Source of the DNA: Xanthobacteraceae bacterium
GTDB lineage: Bacteria > Pseudomonadota > Alphaproteobacteria > Rhizobiales > Xanthobacteraceae
Reading direction: 5' to 3'
DNA: 64,000 bases
NCBI GenBank assembly: GCA_031291445.1
Contig: JARLJA010000195.1
Span: 24,062 to 88,061 of the forward strand
Under the pieces are notes generated by a model. It was not told the DNA's origin and searched no databases. It was given only the letters and a program-made list of their open reading frames with translations. Both the position numbers and the translations under genes were made by a program. This document shows, piece after piece, positions 1 to 8,277 of the stretch (the stretch's first letter is position 1; each line of letters opens with the position of its first letter).

Positions 1-726
1 CCTGAACACGCGCGCCGGATCGATCGCCCAGTCGCTGCGCTTGAGCGCAACAACGGTCGCGTTGAACGCCAGCAGCGACCCCAGCCTGTTCCAGTGGGTA
101 TCGGTGCGGCGGTAGGTCGGGTTGTCATTTCCCGCATGCAGCAGCGGCGGACGCAGATCCGCGACCGGGACGCCGCGCGCGGTGAGCACCTGAAGCATGA
201 GGTCGTACTCGGTCGGTGTTCGGGTCGCGCGCGCCCACCGCGGCAGCTCGGAGCGCATGATGGTCGCGCTGTTGGGCGGAATCGCCACCACGAAGTCCGC
301 GCCGCGTGCCCGCAGCCGGGCGTGAAGGCCGGCGGCGAAATCGGCGAAGGTCGCGATCTCGGCCTCGCGCCGCAACAGCCCCATCGACTGCGCCATCATG
401 GCGTCGCCGTCGAAGAACAGGAAACGCCCCTTGCCGAACACCACCAGGGAATCGGTCGGCGACCACAGCGCATAGCGCAGCAGCGCGTTGCCCCGCACCA
501 TCAGGTCCCGCAATCCGAAGTGATCGCCGAGATATTTGTCCACCGCCCTCGGCCATGGCGAGACCTCGGCCAGGGTCCGCGGCGCCGCCGGCCACGGCGC
601 CAGCGTGCGGGCCTCGCGCTCCGACACCGTCTGCGGCGTCTGCAGGCTCTGTGCCAGCAGCGGCAGCAGCAGCGCCACGAAGGCAATGATGCCCCACCAG
701 CGACGATGATGAGCCAGCAGTCCCAT
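1..726 (-). CDS. AlgX/AlgJ-like SGNH-fold O-acetyltransferase, C-terminus beyond window
   Basis: Periplasmic, membrane-anchored protein that probably works with the neighbouring MBOAT protein to O-acetylate an extracellular or cell-wall polysaccharide. The 242 codons present begin with a short basic stretch and one hydrophobic segment at about residues 10-26 (signal anchor), followed by a soluble domain. A TDTHWN motif near residue 213 matches the Asp-x-His-Trp catalytic signature of AlgX/AlgJ/DHHW proteins; the catalytic serine would lie beyond the edge. The ATG sits two bases after the MBOAT stop, so the two are translationally linked. The polysaccharide target is not shown by the sequence. 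Confidence 0.8.
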   Translation of the reverse strand, partial: MGLLAHHRRWWGIIAFVALLLPLLAQSLQTPQTVSEREARTLAPWPAAPRTLAEVSPWPRAVDKYLGDHFGLRDLMVRGNALLRYALWSPTDSLVVFGKGRFLFFDGDAMMAQSMGLLRREAEIATFADFAAGLHARLRARGADFVVAIPPNSATIMRSELPRWARATRTPTEYDLMLQVLTARGVPVADLRPPLLHAGNDNPTYRRTDTHWNRLGSLLAFNATVVALKRSDWAIDPARVFR

Positions 727-728
727 GC

Positions 729-2132
729 TCAGAACCTGAAATAGAGGAACGGGCTGTAGGCGCCCGCCGCGACGCTCAGCACGCTGAAGACGAACAGCAG
801 GCCGACCGCGGCGGTGTCGGCGATCGCGTAAGGAACGCGGCGCTCGATCGCCGCCGCCAACGCCCTGGCATCCACCGCGGCCAGCAGCGCCCCGAGGACG
901 AGAGCGGCCAGCGCCGTCGGGTAGAGCACCACATGGGTATCCTTGCTCACCGCCTCCCAACCGTTGCCGCCGACCAGGCTCCTGAAGACCGCCATCGCCT
1001 GCTCGACGTCGCGCGCCCGGAACCAGACCCAGCCGGTCATGACCGCGGCCATGAGATAGAGCCGCGCCACCACTGCCGGCGCCCGCGCCAGTCGTGTGCC
1101 CAGCCCCACGCGCTCGACCACCAGGAACAGGCCATGGTGGACGCCCCAGATCACGAAGGTCCAGTTGGCGCCATGCCACAGGCCGCACAGCACGAATACC
1201 AGCCAGAGATTGCAGTAGGTTTGCGCTGCCGAGCCGCGGCTGCCGCCGAGCGGGATGTAGAGGTAGTCGCGCAGCCACTGCGACAGGCTGATGTGCCAGC
1301 GCCGCCAGAACTCGGTGATCGACCGCGACATGTAGGGCAGATCGAAATTGCGCGGGAACGCGAAGCCGAGCACGAAGCCGAGCCCGATCGCCATGTTGGA
1401 ATAGCCGGCGAAGTCGAAATAGATCTGGATGGTGTAGGCCGACAGCCCGAGCCAGGCCTCGACCAGGCTCGGACTCGCGACGCGATCGAAGATCTGGTCG
1501 GCGATGCGCGCGACCTCGTCGGCGACCAGCACCTTCTGGGCGAGCCCGATGATGAAGAAGCGAAAGCCCGCGCCGGCGCGCGCGAGCGTCATGCGCCGGC
1601 GCGCCAGCTGCGGCGCGATCCGGTGGTAGCGGATGATCGGCCCGGCCACCAGCTGCGGAAACATGGCGATATAGACCGCGACCTGCAGCAGGCTGCGGTT
1701 GGCGGCAGCCTCCCCGCGGTGGATGTCGATCAGGTAGGAGATCGAGTGGAAGGTGAAGAACGAGATCCCGAGCGGCAGCGCCAGCCCCGGCAGCGCGAAC
1801 GCCGCGTCGGGGCCGACCAGCGCGTTCAGGCTGCCTACCGCGAAGTCGGCATACTTGAACACGCCGAGCAGCGCGAGGTTGGCGGCGATTGCCAGCGCGG
1901 TGACGACCGTCCGGCGCCGGCCGCCGGCCGCGGCGATGGCGAGCGCGGCGCCGTAATTGATGGCGATCTGCGCCGCCAGCACCAGCACGAAGCGCGGCTC
2001 GCCCCAGGCGTAGAACACCAGCGAGGCCGCCAGCAGGACGGCATTCTTCGCCGTCATCCCCGGCGTCACCGCATAGGCCAGCAGGAACAGGGGCAGAAAG
2101 TAGAACAGGAACGGCACGGAGGAGAAAACCAC
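729..2132 (-). CDS. MBOAT-family membrane O-acyltransferase (AlgI-like)
   Basis: Multi-spanning inner-membrane acyltransferase of the AlgI type, about 467 residues, thought to pass acetyl groups across the membrane for polysaccharide O-acetylation. The N-terminus VFSSVPFLFYFLPL is typical of AlgI. The family's active-site region is present: LPYMSRSITEFWRRWHISL, then the conserved histidine in LCGLWHGANWTFVIWG. I chose the GTG at 2132 because a GGGGGG ribosome site lies 8 bases upstream and the family alignment begins there. A longer open frame continues upstream into the shadow of the next gene and is not coding. It is the first gene of a two-gene unit with the AlgX-like protein. Confidence 0.9.
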   Translation of the reverse strand: MVFSSVPFLFYFLPLFLLAYAVTPGMTAKNAVLLAASLVFYAWGEPRFVLVLAAQIAINYGAALAIAAAGGRRRTVVTALAIAANLALLGVFKYADFAVGSLNALVGPDAAFALPGLALPLGISFFTFHSISYLIDIHRGEAAANRSLLQVAVYIAMFPQLVAGPIIRYHRIAPQLARRRMTLARAGAGFRFFIIGLAQKVLVADEVARIADQIFDRVASPSLVEAWLGLSAYTIQIYFDFAGYSNMAIGLGFVLGFAFPRNFDLPYMSRSITEFWRRWHISLSQWLRDYLYIPLGGSRGSAAQTYCNLWLVFVLCGLWHGANWTFVIWGVHHGLFLVVERVGLGTRLARAPAVVARLYLMAAVMTGWVWFRARDVEQAMAVFRSLVGGNGWEAVSKDTHVVLYPTALAALVLGALLAAVDARALAAAIERRVPYAIADTAAVGLLFVFSVLSVAAGAYSPFLYFRF

Positions 2133-2271
2133 GAAAAGCGCCCCCCTTGTCGGCCATCCGCGACGCCGAGGGCCGCCGCCCTCAATCCGGCACCAGCGCC
2201 GGTCATCCCCGGCGACATCGGAGGATGCGCCCACGCCGGGGATCGCAAGTTGCGCGCACGAACGCAACACC

Positions 2272-2307
2272 AAAAAAATGCCCGCATCGGGTGCGGGCAT
2301 TTTGTTT
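2272..2307 (-). terminator. Bidirectional rho-independent terminator
   Basis: A perfect 9-bp stem (2278-2286 with 2292-2300) and 5-base loop has seven A on its left and TTTGTTT on its right. It therefore reads as a terminator leftward and more weakly rightward. It lies just downstream of the LivK-like gene and upstream of the MBOAT gene, so it should end the binding-protein transcript before the acetylation pair. Confidence 0.85.
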
Positions 2308-2344
2308 GCTGCGATCGAGGCGCCCGCAGGCGTTCCGGCCGCGC

Positions 2345-3586
2345 TCAGCGGCTGGTTTCGGCGCTGATCACCTCGCCGAACATATCCCACTTGCCGCCCT
2401 TGAAGCGCATCATCTGGAGCTGCTCGATCGGCGCGAAGTCGGTGGCACTGGTGTTGATCTTGACGCCCGGGATCACGGTATCCGGCACGAAATCCTTCAG
2501 GCTTGCGGCCTGCTTCATGACGTTCTCGCGGGTGAGGTTGTCCCCGCACTGCTGAAGCACGTAAGCCATGGTCTGGGCCGCCGTGTAGCCATAGACCAGG
2601 TTGGTATCGGCCTTGTTGGCGCCGGGCATGTACTTGTCGAGGAACTCGAGGAATTTCTTCTCGCCGGGATCGTTGGCCCATTGCGGGTCGGATGCGTCCT
2701 TGAGATAGAGCGCCGACAGGATGCCTTCCGCATTGTCGAGCCCGGCCGGCTTCATCACCGCGCCGATGGAGACGCTGACGTCGGTCAGCAGGTGCATCGG
2801 CTTCCAGTCGATCTCGGCAACCTTCTTGATGGTCTGGGCCGCGAATTTCGGCGTCGTGATGTCGACCAGCACGTCGGCGCCCGTGGTCTTCAGCTTGACG
2901 ATGTGGGAGTCGATGGTCGGCTCCGAAACCTCGTAGCTTTCCTCGGCGATGATGAACTTGGAGGCGCTCTCGCCGAACACGTCCTTGAGGCCGGCGAGAT
3001 AGTCCTTGCCGAAGTCGTCGTTCTGGTAGAGCACCGCGACCTTGGCGTCCGGCTTGGCCTTCTGAATGAACTTGGCGAAGATGCGCGCCTCGGCGCGGTA
3101 GCTCGGCTGGAAGCCCATGGTCCAGGGGAAGTTCTTGGGATCGTCCCACTTGCTGGCGCCGGTGGCGACGAACAGCTGCGGCACCTTCTTGGCGTTCTGG
3201 TACTTCTGGATCGCGCTGTTGGGCGGGGTTCCCAGCGCGTTGAAGATCACCAGCACCTCGTCACTCTCGATCAGCTTGCGCGCCTGCTCGACGGTCTTGG
3301 GCGGGCTGTAGCCGTCGTCATAGGAGATGAAGGTGATCTTGCGGCCGTTGATGCCGCCCTGGTCGTTGACCATCTTGAAATAGGCGTCCTCGGTCTTGCC
3401 GATGACGCCGTAGGCGGAGGCCGGGCCGCTGTAGGCCTCGATGTTGCCGATCTTGATCTCGGTGTCGCTGGCGCCGGGATCGTAGACCTTTTCGGCGAGA
3501 ACTGCCTGCGACGCGACCACGCTGAACGCGAGGCAGGCGGCGGTCGAAAGCAGGGCCGCGCGCGCGGACGGATAACCCTTCATCAT
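2345..3586 (-). CDS. LivK-type ABC transporter substrate-binding protein
   Basis: Periplasmic binding protein of the branched-chain amino-acid/amide family (type I periplasmic fold), about 413 residues. The N-terminus is a signal peptide ending near AVLA; the mature part has the typical IKIGNIEAYSGPASAYG opening and VLYQNDDFGKDYLAGLK hinge region. Such proteins bind amino acids, amides or aromatic acids and feed an ABC importer, but no LivHMGF permease or ATPase gene is in the window, so it is an orphan here. The ATG pair at 3586/3583 follows AGAGGGA. A terminator lies downstream and a near-perfect palindrome upstream. The ligand cannot be told; the nearby acyl-CoA ligase suggests a carboxylic acid. 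Confidence 0.88.
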   Translation of the reverse strand: MMKGYPSARAALLSTAACLAFSVVASQAVLAEKVYDPGASDTEIKIGNIEAYSGPASAYGVIGKTEDAYFKMVNDQGGINGRKITFISYDDGYSPPKTVEQARKLIESDEVLVIFNALGTPPNSAIQKYQNAKKVPQLFVATGASKWDDPKNFPWTMGFQPSYRAEARIFAKFIQKAKPDAKVAVLYQNDDFGKDYLAGLKDVFGESASKFIIAEESYEVSEPTIDSHIVKLKTTGADVLVDITTPKFAAQTIKKVAEIDWKPMHLLTDVSVSIGAVMKPAGLDNAEGILSALYLKDASDPQWANDPGEKKFLEFLDKYMPGANKADTNLVYGYTAAQTMAYVLQQCGDNLTRENVMKQAASLKDFVPDTVIPGVKINTSATDFAPIEQLQMMRFKGGKWDMFGEVISAETSR

Positions 3587-3641
3587 GTCGACAATTCCCT
3601 CTCTCTGTGGCGATTGCTCTTGGTGTCGATCGATGCGTGCT

Positions 3642-3659
3642 GATCGACGATCGTTGATC
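3642..3659. promoter_or_regulatory. Near-perfect palindrome upstream of the binding-protein gene
   Basis: GATCGACGATCGTTGATC differs from its own reverse complement at one symmetric pair. It lies 56-73 bases upstream of the LivK-like start, within a stretch rich in GATCGA repeats (3628-3661). It could be an operator for a dimeric regulator; no regulator gene is adjacent. Confidence 0.4.
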
Positions 3660-3720
3660 GATGGCGCAACCTTGAACAAAGCGTAACAGAAACCGGGACC
3701 GGCGCGAAGGCCTCCTTAAG

Positions 3721-5277
3721 TCACGAGGCCGCGGCGCGGACCGCGCGATCGATCGCGGTCGGCGAGCCGAACCGTTCGCGCAGCGTCGGCTTGTGGACCT
3801 TGCCGGTGGCGTTGCGCGGCAGGGCCTCGACGAAGTGAATCACGCCCGGGCACTTGAAGCGTGCGAGATTGGCGGCGCAATGGGCACGAACCTCGGCCTC
3901 GCCGAGGCCGCGGCCGGCTTTGACCGCGACGATGGCGACGCCGATCTCGCCCCAACGCTCGTCGGGCGTGCCGATCACGGCAGCCTCGGCCACGGCGTCG
4001 AGCTGGTAGAGCACGTTCTCGACCTCGGCGGGATAGACGTTCTCGCCGCCGGAGATGTACATGTCCTTCCAGCGGTCGACGATGTAGTAGAAGCCTTCGT
4101 CGTCGACGCGCGCGGCGTCGCCGGTGTGCAGCCAGCCGTCGGTGAACGACGCGGCGTTGGCCTCGGGCCGGTTCCAGTAGCCGGGCGTGATGTTGGGGCC
4201 CTTGACCCACAACTCGCCGAGTTCGCCCGCCGGCGCGTCGCTGCCGTCGGGCCGCACGATGCGCACTTCGGTATGGAGCACCGGCTTGCCGGCGGAGCCG
4301 GCCTTGCGGGCCGTATCCTCGCGATCGAGCGCCAACACCGCGGGGCTGGTCTCGGTCATGCCGTAGCCCTGCTGCAGGGCCACGCCCCGCCCCTCCCAGG
4401 CCTTGAGCAGCGGCACCGGCATCGGCGCGCCGCCGACGCCGCCGATCACCAGCCGGCTGAAATCGGCCGCTTCGAAATCCGGGTGCTGCGCCATGAACTG
4501 GTAGATCGACGGCACGCCGAAGAACACGTTGATGCCCTGCGACGGATCGCTGATCAGGCGCAGCGCCAGGCCCGGATCGAACGCCCGCATGATCGCGACG
4601 GTGCCACCCGCATGCAGCACCGGGTTGGTGTAGCAGTTGAGCCCGCCGGTGTGGAACAGCGGCAGCACCGTGAGCAGCACCGAGGACGGCGTGATGTAGG
4701 CGGGTCCGCCGAGATTGACGCAATTCCAGAACGTCATGCCATGGGTGATGATCGCCCCCTTGGGGCGGCCGGTGGTCCCCGAGGTGTACATGATCGTCGA
4801 CATGTCATCGAGGGTCGCCGGCTCCGGCCGATCGAGCCGCGGCGCCGCCGCAATGGCGGCCTCATAGGATCCGCCAGGTCCGACCCGCAACACCGAGGCG
4901 ACCTTGCAGCGCTCGGCCACCGCGGCGGCGACGCCGGCGAGTTCGTCGTCGTGGATCATGACCCTGGGCGCGGCATCGCCGACGATGTATTCGAGCTCGG
5001 GCACGGTCAGGCGGGTGTTCAGCGGCACGAAGGCGGCGCCCAGCCGGCCGCAGGCGAACTGCACGTCGAGCGTATCGGTGGTGTTGAGCGCCAGCACCGC
5101 GACCCGGTCGCCGCGGCCGACGCCGGCCCGCTCCCGCAGATGACTGGCCAGCCGCGCGATGCGGTCGTCGAATGCCGCGTAGCTCCAGCGTCGCTCGCTG
5201 GCGAGATCGATGACCGCGGTCTTGCCCGGCGTGCGCCGCGCATGGTGGGCGATCCAGTCGTAATAGCGAACCGGCAT
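3721..5277 (-). CDS. AMP-dependent acyl-CoA synthetase/ligase
   Basis: Adenylate-forming ligase of 518 residues that activates a carboxylic acid with ATP and CoA. The phosphate-binding loop YTSGTTGRPKG is at residues 164-174, the GYGMTETSP motif near 309, GWLHTGD near 390, and the C-terminal catalytic lysine in the NATGK motif near 490. The layout fits long- or medium-chain fatty-acid or aromatic-acid ligases of catabolic clusters; the substrate is not resolved. It is transcribed alone, divergently from the PPOX-type gene, and its stop is 134 bases before the binding-protein start. Confidence 0.88.
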   Translation of the reverse strand: MPVRYYDWIAHHARRTPGKTAVIDLASERRWSYAAFDDRIARLASHLRERAGVGRGDRVAVLALNTTDTLDVQFACGRLGAAFVPLNTRLTVPELEYIVGDAAPRVMIHDDELAGVAAAVAERCKVASVLRVGPGGSYEAAIAAAPRLDRPEPATLDDMSTIMYTSGTTGRPKGAIITHGMTFWNCVNLGGPAYITPSSVLLTVLPLFHTGGLNCYTNPVLHAGGTVAIMRAFDPGLALRLISDPSQGINVFFGVPSIYQFMAQHPDFEAADFSRLVIGGVGGAPMPVPLLKAWEGRGVALQQGYGMTETSPAVLALDREDTARKAGSAGKPVLHTEVRIVRPDGSDAPAGELGELWVKGPNITPGYWNRPEANAASFTDGWLHTGDAARVDDEGFYYIVDRWKDMYISGGENVYPAEVENVLYQLDAVAEAAVIGTPDERWGEIGVAIVAVKAGRGLGEAEVRAHCAANLARFKCPGVIHFVEALPRNATGKVHKPTLRERFGSPTAIDRAVRAAAS

Positions 5278-5404
5278 TGGTCTCCTCCCGGCCGGCGCGT
5301 CACCCGCCGGTCCGCTGTCCCCATCCCATCACAACAGGCCCGCCACCGCCCGTCCAGCGGGTCGGTGGCAGGGACAAGTTGTTTTCGTTCACTTTTTTGG
5401 GCAG

Positions 5405-5464
5405 TTGACACGCTGGCTGCGCCGGCTGTCTTGCGTCGAGTGGCTGATGTTGACATGCCTCAAC
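5405..5464 (+). promoter_or_regulatory. Putative promoter/operator region of the PPOX gene
   Basis: Two TTGACA hexamers (5405-5410 and 5450-5455) lie upstream of the PPOX start at 5528. The second is inside the dyad GTTGA-N6-TCAAC (5449-5464), and the left copy of the 17-bp inverted repeat (5430-5446) lies between them. No convincing -10 box is visible, so the promoter call is tentative. Confidence 0.35.
5430..5446 (+). repeat. 17-bp inverted repeat, left copy
   Basis: CTTGCGTCGAGTGGCTG is exactly reverse-complementary to 6025-6041. The two copies bracket the PPOX-type gene about 580 bases apart. Confidence 0.7.
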
Positions 5465-5527
5465 GCCCCGGCGGGGAGTCGGCCTACCGAGATGCGGGTC
5501 GCATCGCGCCCGCATCGAGGAAAGATC

Positions 5528-5983
5528 ATGGATGATGCAATCAGACGAAAGATCCTGGCGCTGTTGGACCAGCACAGAATCATGACAATCGCGACGCTTC
5601 GGCCGGACGGCTGGCCGCAGGCGACAACGGTGGGTTACGTCAGCGAGGATCTTGTCCTCTATTTTCTCTGCGGCCCCGACAGCCAGAAAGCGCGAAATCT
5701 GGCGCACGATGACCGGGTTTCGCTGACGATCGACCACGACAGCTCGGATGTGATGGCGATCACCGGTCTTTCAATGGCGGCACATGCGAAGGCGGTGGAG
5801 GACAGGACCGTGGCGGAGAAGATCCTGCGTATGCTTCCGCTGAAGTATCCCGAGAATGCTGCCGCACCGCCGATCCCGATGCCGAGCCCGGATGATATCC
5901 GCATCTTCCGCGTGACGCCGACCGTGATCTCGATGCTGGATTACTCCAAGGGCTTCGGACACACCGATCTGGTCACCTGCTGA
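5528..5983 (+). CDS. Pyridoxamine 5'-phosphate oxidase-family (PPOX-fold) protein
   Basis: Small split-barrel flavin- or F420-binding-type protein of 151 residues. The PPOX-fold opening ILALLDQHRIMTIATLRPDG and the following strand pattern (PQATTVGYV, VLYFLCG, KARNLAHDDRVSLTI) are clear. The family includes flavin reductases, heme-utilisation and stress proteins, so the exact reaction is unknown. The ATG at 5528 was chosen over an upstream GTG because GAGGAAAG lies just before it and the family fold starts there. The gene stands alone, divergent from the acyl-CoA ligase and 103 bases ahead of an acyl-CoA dehydrogenase. It is flanked by inverted-repeat copies. Confidence 0.8.
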   Translation: MDDAIRRKILALLDQHRIMTIATLRPDGWPQATTVGYVSEDLVLYFLCGPDSQKARNLAHDDRVSLTIDHDSSDVMAITGLSMAAHAKAVEDRTVAEKILRMLPLKYPENAAAPPIPMPSPDDIRIFRVTPTVISMLDYSKGFGHTDLVTC

Positions 5984-6024
5984 CGACGCCCCCTGCACGG
6001 CCAGGCTAATCCCGGCCAGGGGTC

Positions 6025-6041
6025 CAGCCACTCGACGCAAG
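6025..6041 (-). repeat. 17-bp inverted repeat, right copy
   Basis: CAGCCACTCGACGCAAG is the exact reverse complement of 5430-5446. It lies between the PPOX stop and the acyl-CoA dehydrogenase start. Confidence 0.7.
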
Positions 6042-6086
6042 TCTGCGAGCCCCTGACCCGTGCAACGTGGCGCGAGGAGACTTGCC

Positions 6087-7253
6087 ATGCCGGAACGTCG
6101 GGGCGATCAGCCCACCAGCCAAAGTCTGTTCTACGGTCCCGATCACGAGGCGTTCCGCGACACCCTGCGGCGCTTCGTGGCCCGGGAGATCGAGCCATTC
6201 GCCACCGCATGGGACGAAGCCGGCGAGTTTCCCCGCGAACTCTATGAGAAGGCCGCCGCGGTCGGCCTGCTCGGGCTCGGCTTCCCGGAAGAATACGGCG
6301 GCACCGCCGCCGACCAGTTCATGAAGATCGTGGCGTCCCAGGAGCTCGCCCGGGCGGGATCGGGCGGCGTCAGCGCCAGCCTGATGAGCCACACCATCGG
6401 CTCCCCGCCGATCGCGCTGGCGGCGGCGCCGGAGATCAAGGCGCGGGTTCTGCCCGAGGTGCTGTCGGGGCGGAAGATCTCGGCGCTCGCCATCACCGAG
6501 CCCGGCGGCGGCTCGGACGTGGCCAACCTGCGCACGACCGCGCGGCGCGACGGCGACGTCTACGTCGTCAACGGCGAGAAGACCTTCATCACCTCGGGCA
6601 TGCGGGCGGACTACATCACCGTCGCGGTGCGCACGGGCGGCCCCGGCCCGGCCGGGGTGAGCGTGCTGCTGGTTCCCGGCGACACGCCGGGGCTGTCGCG
6701 CACCAAGCTCAAGAAGATGGGCTGGTGGGCGTCCGACACCGCGACGCTGCATTTCGACAATTGCCGGGTGCCGGCGAACCACCTGATCGGCGCGGAAGGC
6801 CATGGCTTCCGCATCATCATGCACAATTTCAACAGCGAGCGGGTCGGCCTGGCGGCCTCCTGCGCCGCGTTCTCCCGGGTCTGCGTCGACGAGGCCATTG
6901 CGTACGCCCGCGAGCGCCAGACCTTCGGCAAGCCGCTGGCGCAGCACCAGGTGATCCGTCACAAGCTGGTCGACATGACCCAGCGGGTGCTGGCGACCCA
7001 GTCGATGCTGGAACTGCTGGCGTGGCGGCTGCAGCAGGGCGAGAACCCGGTGGCCGAGATCTGCATGCTCAAGAACCAAGCGACCCAGACCATGGCATTC
7101 TGCGCTTCCGAAGCGGTGCAGATCTTCGGCGGCGCCGGCTTCATGCGCGGCGCCAAGGTCGAGCGGATCTACCGCGAGGTCAAGGTCAACGCCATCGGCG
7201 GGGGCGCCGAGGAGATCATGAAGGATCTCGCCAGCCGGCAGCTGGGGCTTTAG
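6087..7253 (+). CDS. Acyl-CoA dehydrogenase
   Basis: FAD-dependent acyl-CoA dehydrogenase of 388 residues that introduces an alpha,beta double bond into an acyl-CoA and passes electrons to ETF. Typical segments are present: ALAITEPGGGSDVANL in the middle beta domain, ERQTFGKPL and the C-terminal QIFGGAGFMRG flavin-binding stretch. The residue at the usual catalytic-base position is not resolved by eye. The ATG at 6087 follows GAGGAG by seven bases and is preferred over an upstream GTG at 6060. It converges on the LysR gene, with four bases of stop overlap. Chain-length specificity cannot be read. Confidence 0.9.
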   Translation: MPERRGDQPTSQSLFYGPDHEAFRDTLRRFVAREIEPFATAWDEAGEFPRELYEKAAAVGLLGLGFPEEYGGTAADQFMKIVASQELARAGSGGVSASLMSHTIGSPPIALAAAPEIKARVLPEVLSGRKISALAITEPGGGSDVANLRTTARRDGDVYVVNGEKTFITSGMRADYITVAVRTGGPGPAGVSVLLVPGDTPGLSRTKLKKMGWWASDTATLHFDNCRVPANHLIGAEGHGFRIIMHNFNSERVGLAASCAAFSRVCVDEAIAYARERQTFGKPLAQHQVIRHKLVDMTQRVLATQSMLELLAWRLQQGENPVAEICMLKNQATQTMAFCASEAVQIFGGAGFMRGAKVERIYREVKVNAIGGGAEEIMKDLASRQLGL

Positions 7254-8161
7254 AGCGAGGTCGATCGCCGGGTCATGAATCCGTCCGCCCGATTGATCAG
7301 CAGATCGAGAAAAGTCCGGGCGCGCAGCGACATCCAGTTCATCTCCGGATAGACCGCATGCAGCGGCAAGGCGGCGATCGAATAGTCGGGAAGAATGTTT
7401 TCCAGTTGCCCGCTGCGAATGCCGGCAACCGCGCTCCACTCCGGCAGGACGGCGACGCCCAGATGATTCAGGACGGCTTCCTCCATGGCATCGGCGTCAT
7501 CGACCAGGAGCGGCCCCTTGACCGACGCGACATGGCGACCGTGCTCGGATTCGAACGCCCACTCTTCGGGGGATGAAAGCCGCGAATAGACAATGCATTG
7601 GTGCGCGGCGAGGTCTTCGGGCGTTCTCGGCATCGGCCGGCCGTGAAGGTAGGTCGGAGTCGCAACCAGGTAGCGCTGGACGACCCCCAGCCGACGGGCG
7701 ACGAGCGTGCTTGCCTCCAGCTGTCCGATCCGGACTGCCAGTTCAATTCCCTCCTCCACCAGATTGACGAAGCGCTCACTGAACCGGACGTCGAGGCGAA
7801 CCTCCGGGTAGCTCCTGATGTACTCGGCCATGATCGGCATCATGTAGCGCCGGCCAAACGAGGACGGCACGCTGACGCGCAGCGTCCCCGCGGGCCGCGG
7901 CGAAACATCTTCGACTTTCGCCCGCGCCAGATCGAAGTTTTCGAGGATTTGCCGCGCCAGATCGTAGATGCGAAGGGCCTCGGGTGTCGGCCGGAGCTTG
8001 CGCGTGGTGCGAAGAAACAGCTGGGTGCCAAATTCGCTTTCCAGCAGCGCAATGCGCTTGCTGACAGCCGGCTGGCCAATTCCGAGCTCGTTTGCGGCCG
8101 AAGAAAAGCTGCCGCCCTCCAGCGCGCGCACAAAAGCACGAAAGCAGTCGATTCTGTCCAT
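7250..8161 (-). CDS. LysR-family transcriptional regulator
   Basis: LysR regulator of about 303 residues. The N-terminal winged helix-turn-helix covers residues 1-60 (FVRALEGGSFSSAANELGIGQPAVSKRIALLE) and is followed by a substrate-binding domain with the usual LRVSVPSSFGRRYMMPI start. It is divergent from the StyA-like operon and shares a 116-bp intergenic region with it, so it probably controls that operon in response to an aromatic or indolic effector (inference). A T-N11-A dyad lies at its own start. The ATG at 8161 is preferred; another ATG two codons upstream (8167) lies inside the dyad. Its stop overlaps that of the acyl-CoA dehydrogenase. Confidence 0.9.
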   Translation of the reverse strand: MDRIDCFRAFVRALEGGSFSSAANELGIGQPAVSKRIALLESEFGTQLFLRTTRKLRPTPEALRIYDLARQILENFDLARAKVEDVSPRPAGTLRVSVPSSFGRRYMMPIMAEYIRSYPEVRLDVRFSERFVNLVEEGIELAVRIGQLEASTLVARRLGVVQRYLVATPTYLHGRPMPRTPEDLAAHQCIVYSRLSSPEEWAFESEHGRHVASVKGPLLVDDADAMEEAVLNHLGVAVLPEWSAVAGIRSGQLENILPDYSIAALPLHAVYPEMNWMSLRARTFLDLLINRADGFMTRRSTSL

Positions 8162-8165
8162 ATTC

Positions 8166-8180
8166 ATTCCACATGGGAAT
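8166..8180. promoter_or_regulatory. LysR-type operator (ATTCC-N5-GGAAT)
   Basis: A perfect dyad ATTCC-ACATG-GGAAT containing a T-N11-A core overlaps the 5' end of the LysR reading frame in the divergent intergenic region. A second small palindrome, ATATTTCATAT, follows at 8179-8189. The position fits autorepression and control of the rightward monooxygenase operon. Confidence 0.5.
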
Positions 8181-8277
8181 ATTTCATATCCTATCCATTC
8201 CGTAGTCGGCCCACAAGCCGCCGGCTAGGCTGATCTCACAGCAAGAAGGCCTTCAAGGGCTGCCAAGGGAGGGAAAC

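Noticed and set aside
729..3149. A single 806-codon frame running from the LivK-like gene into the MBOAT gene
   Set aside because: The upstream part is an out-of-frame shadow of the binding protein; only the part from the GTG at 2132 matches MBOAT.
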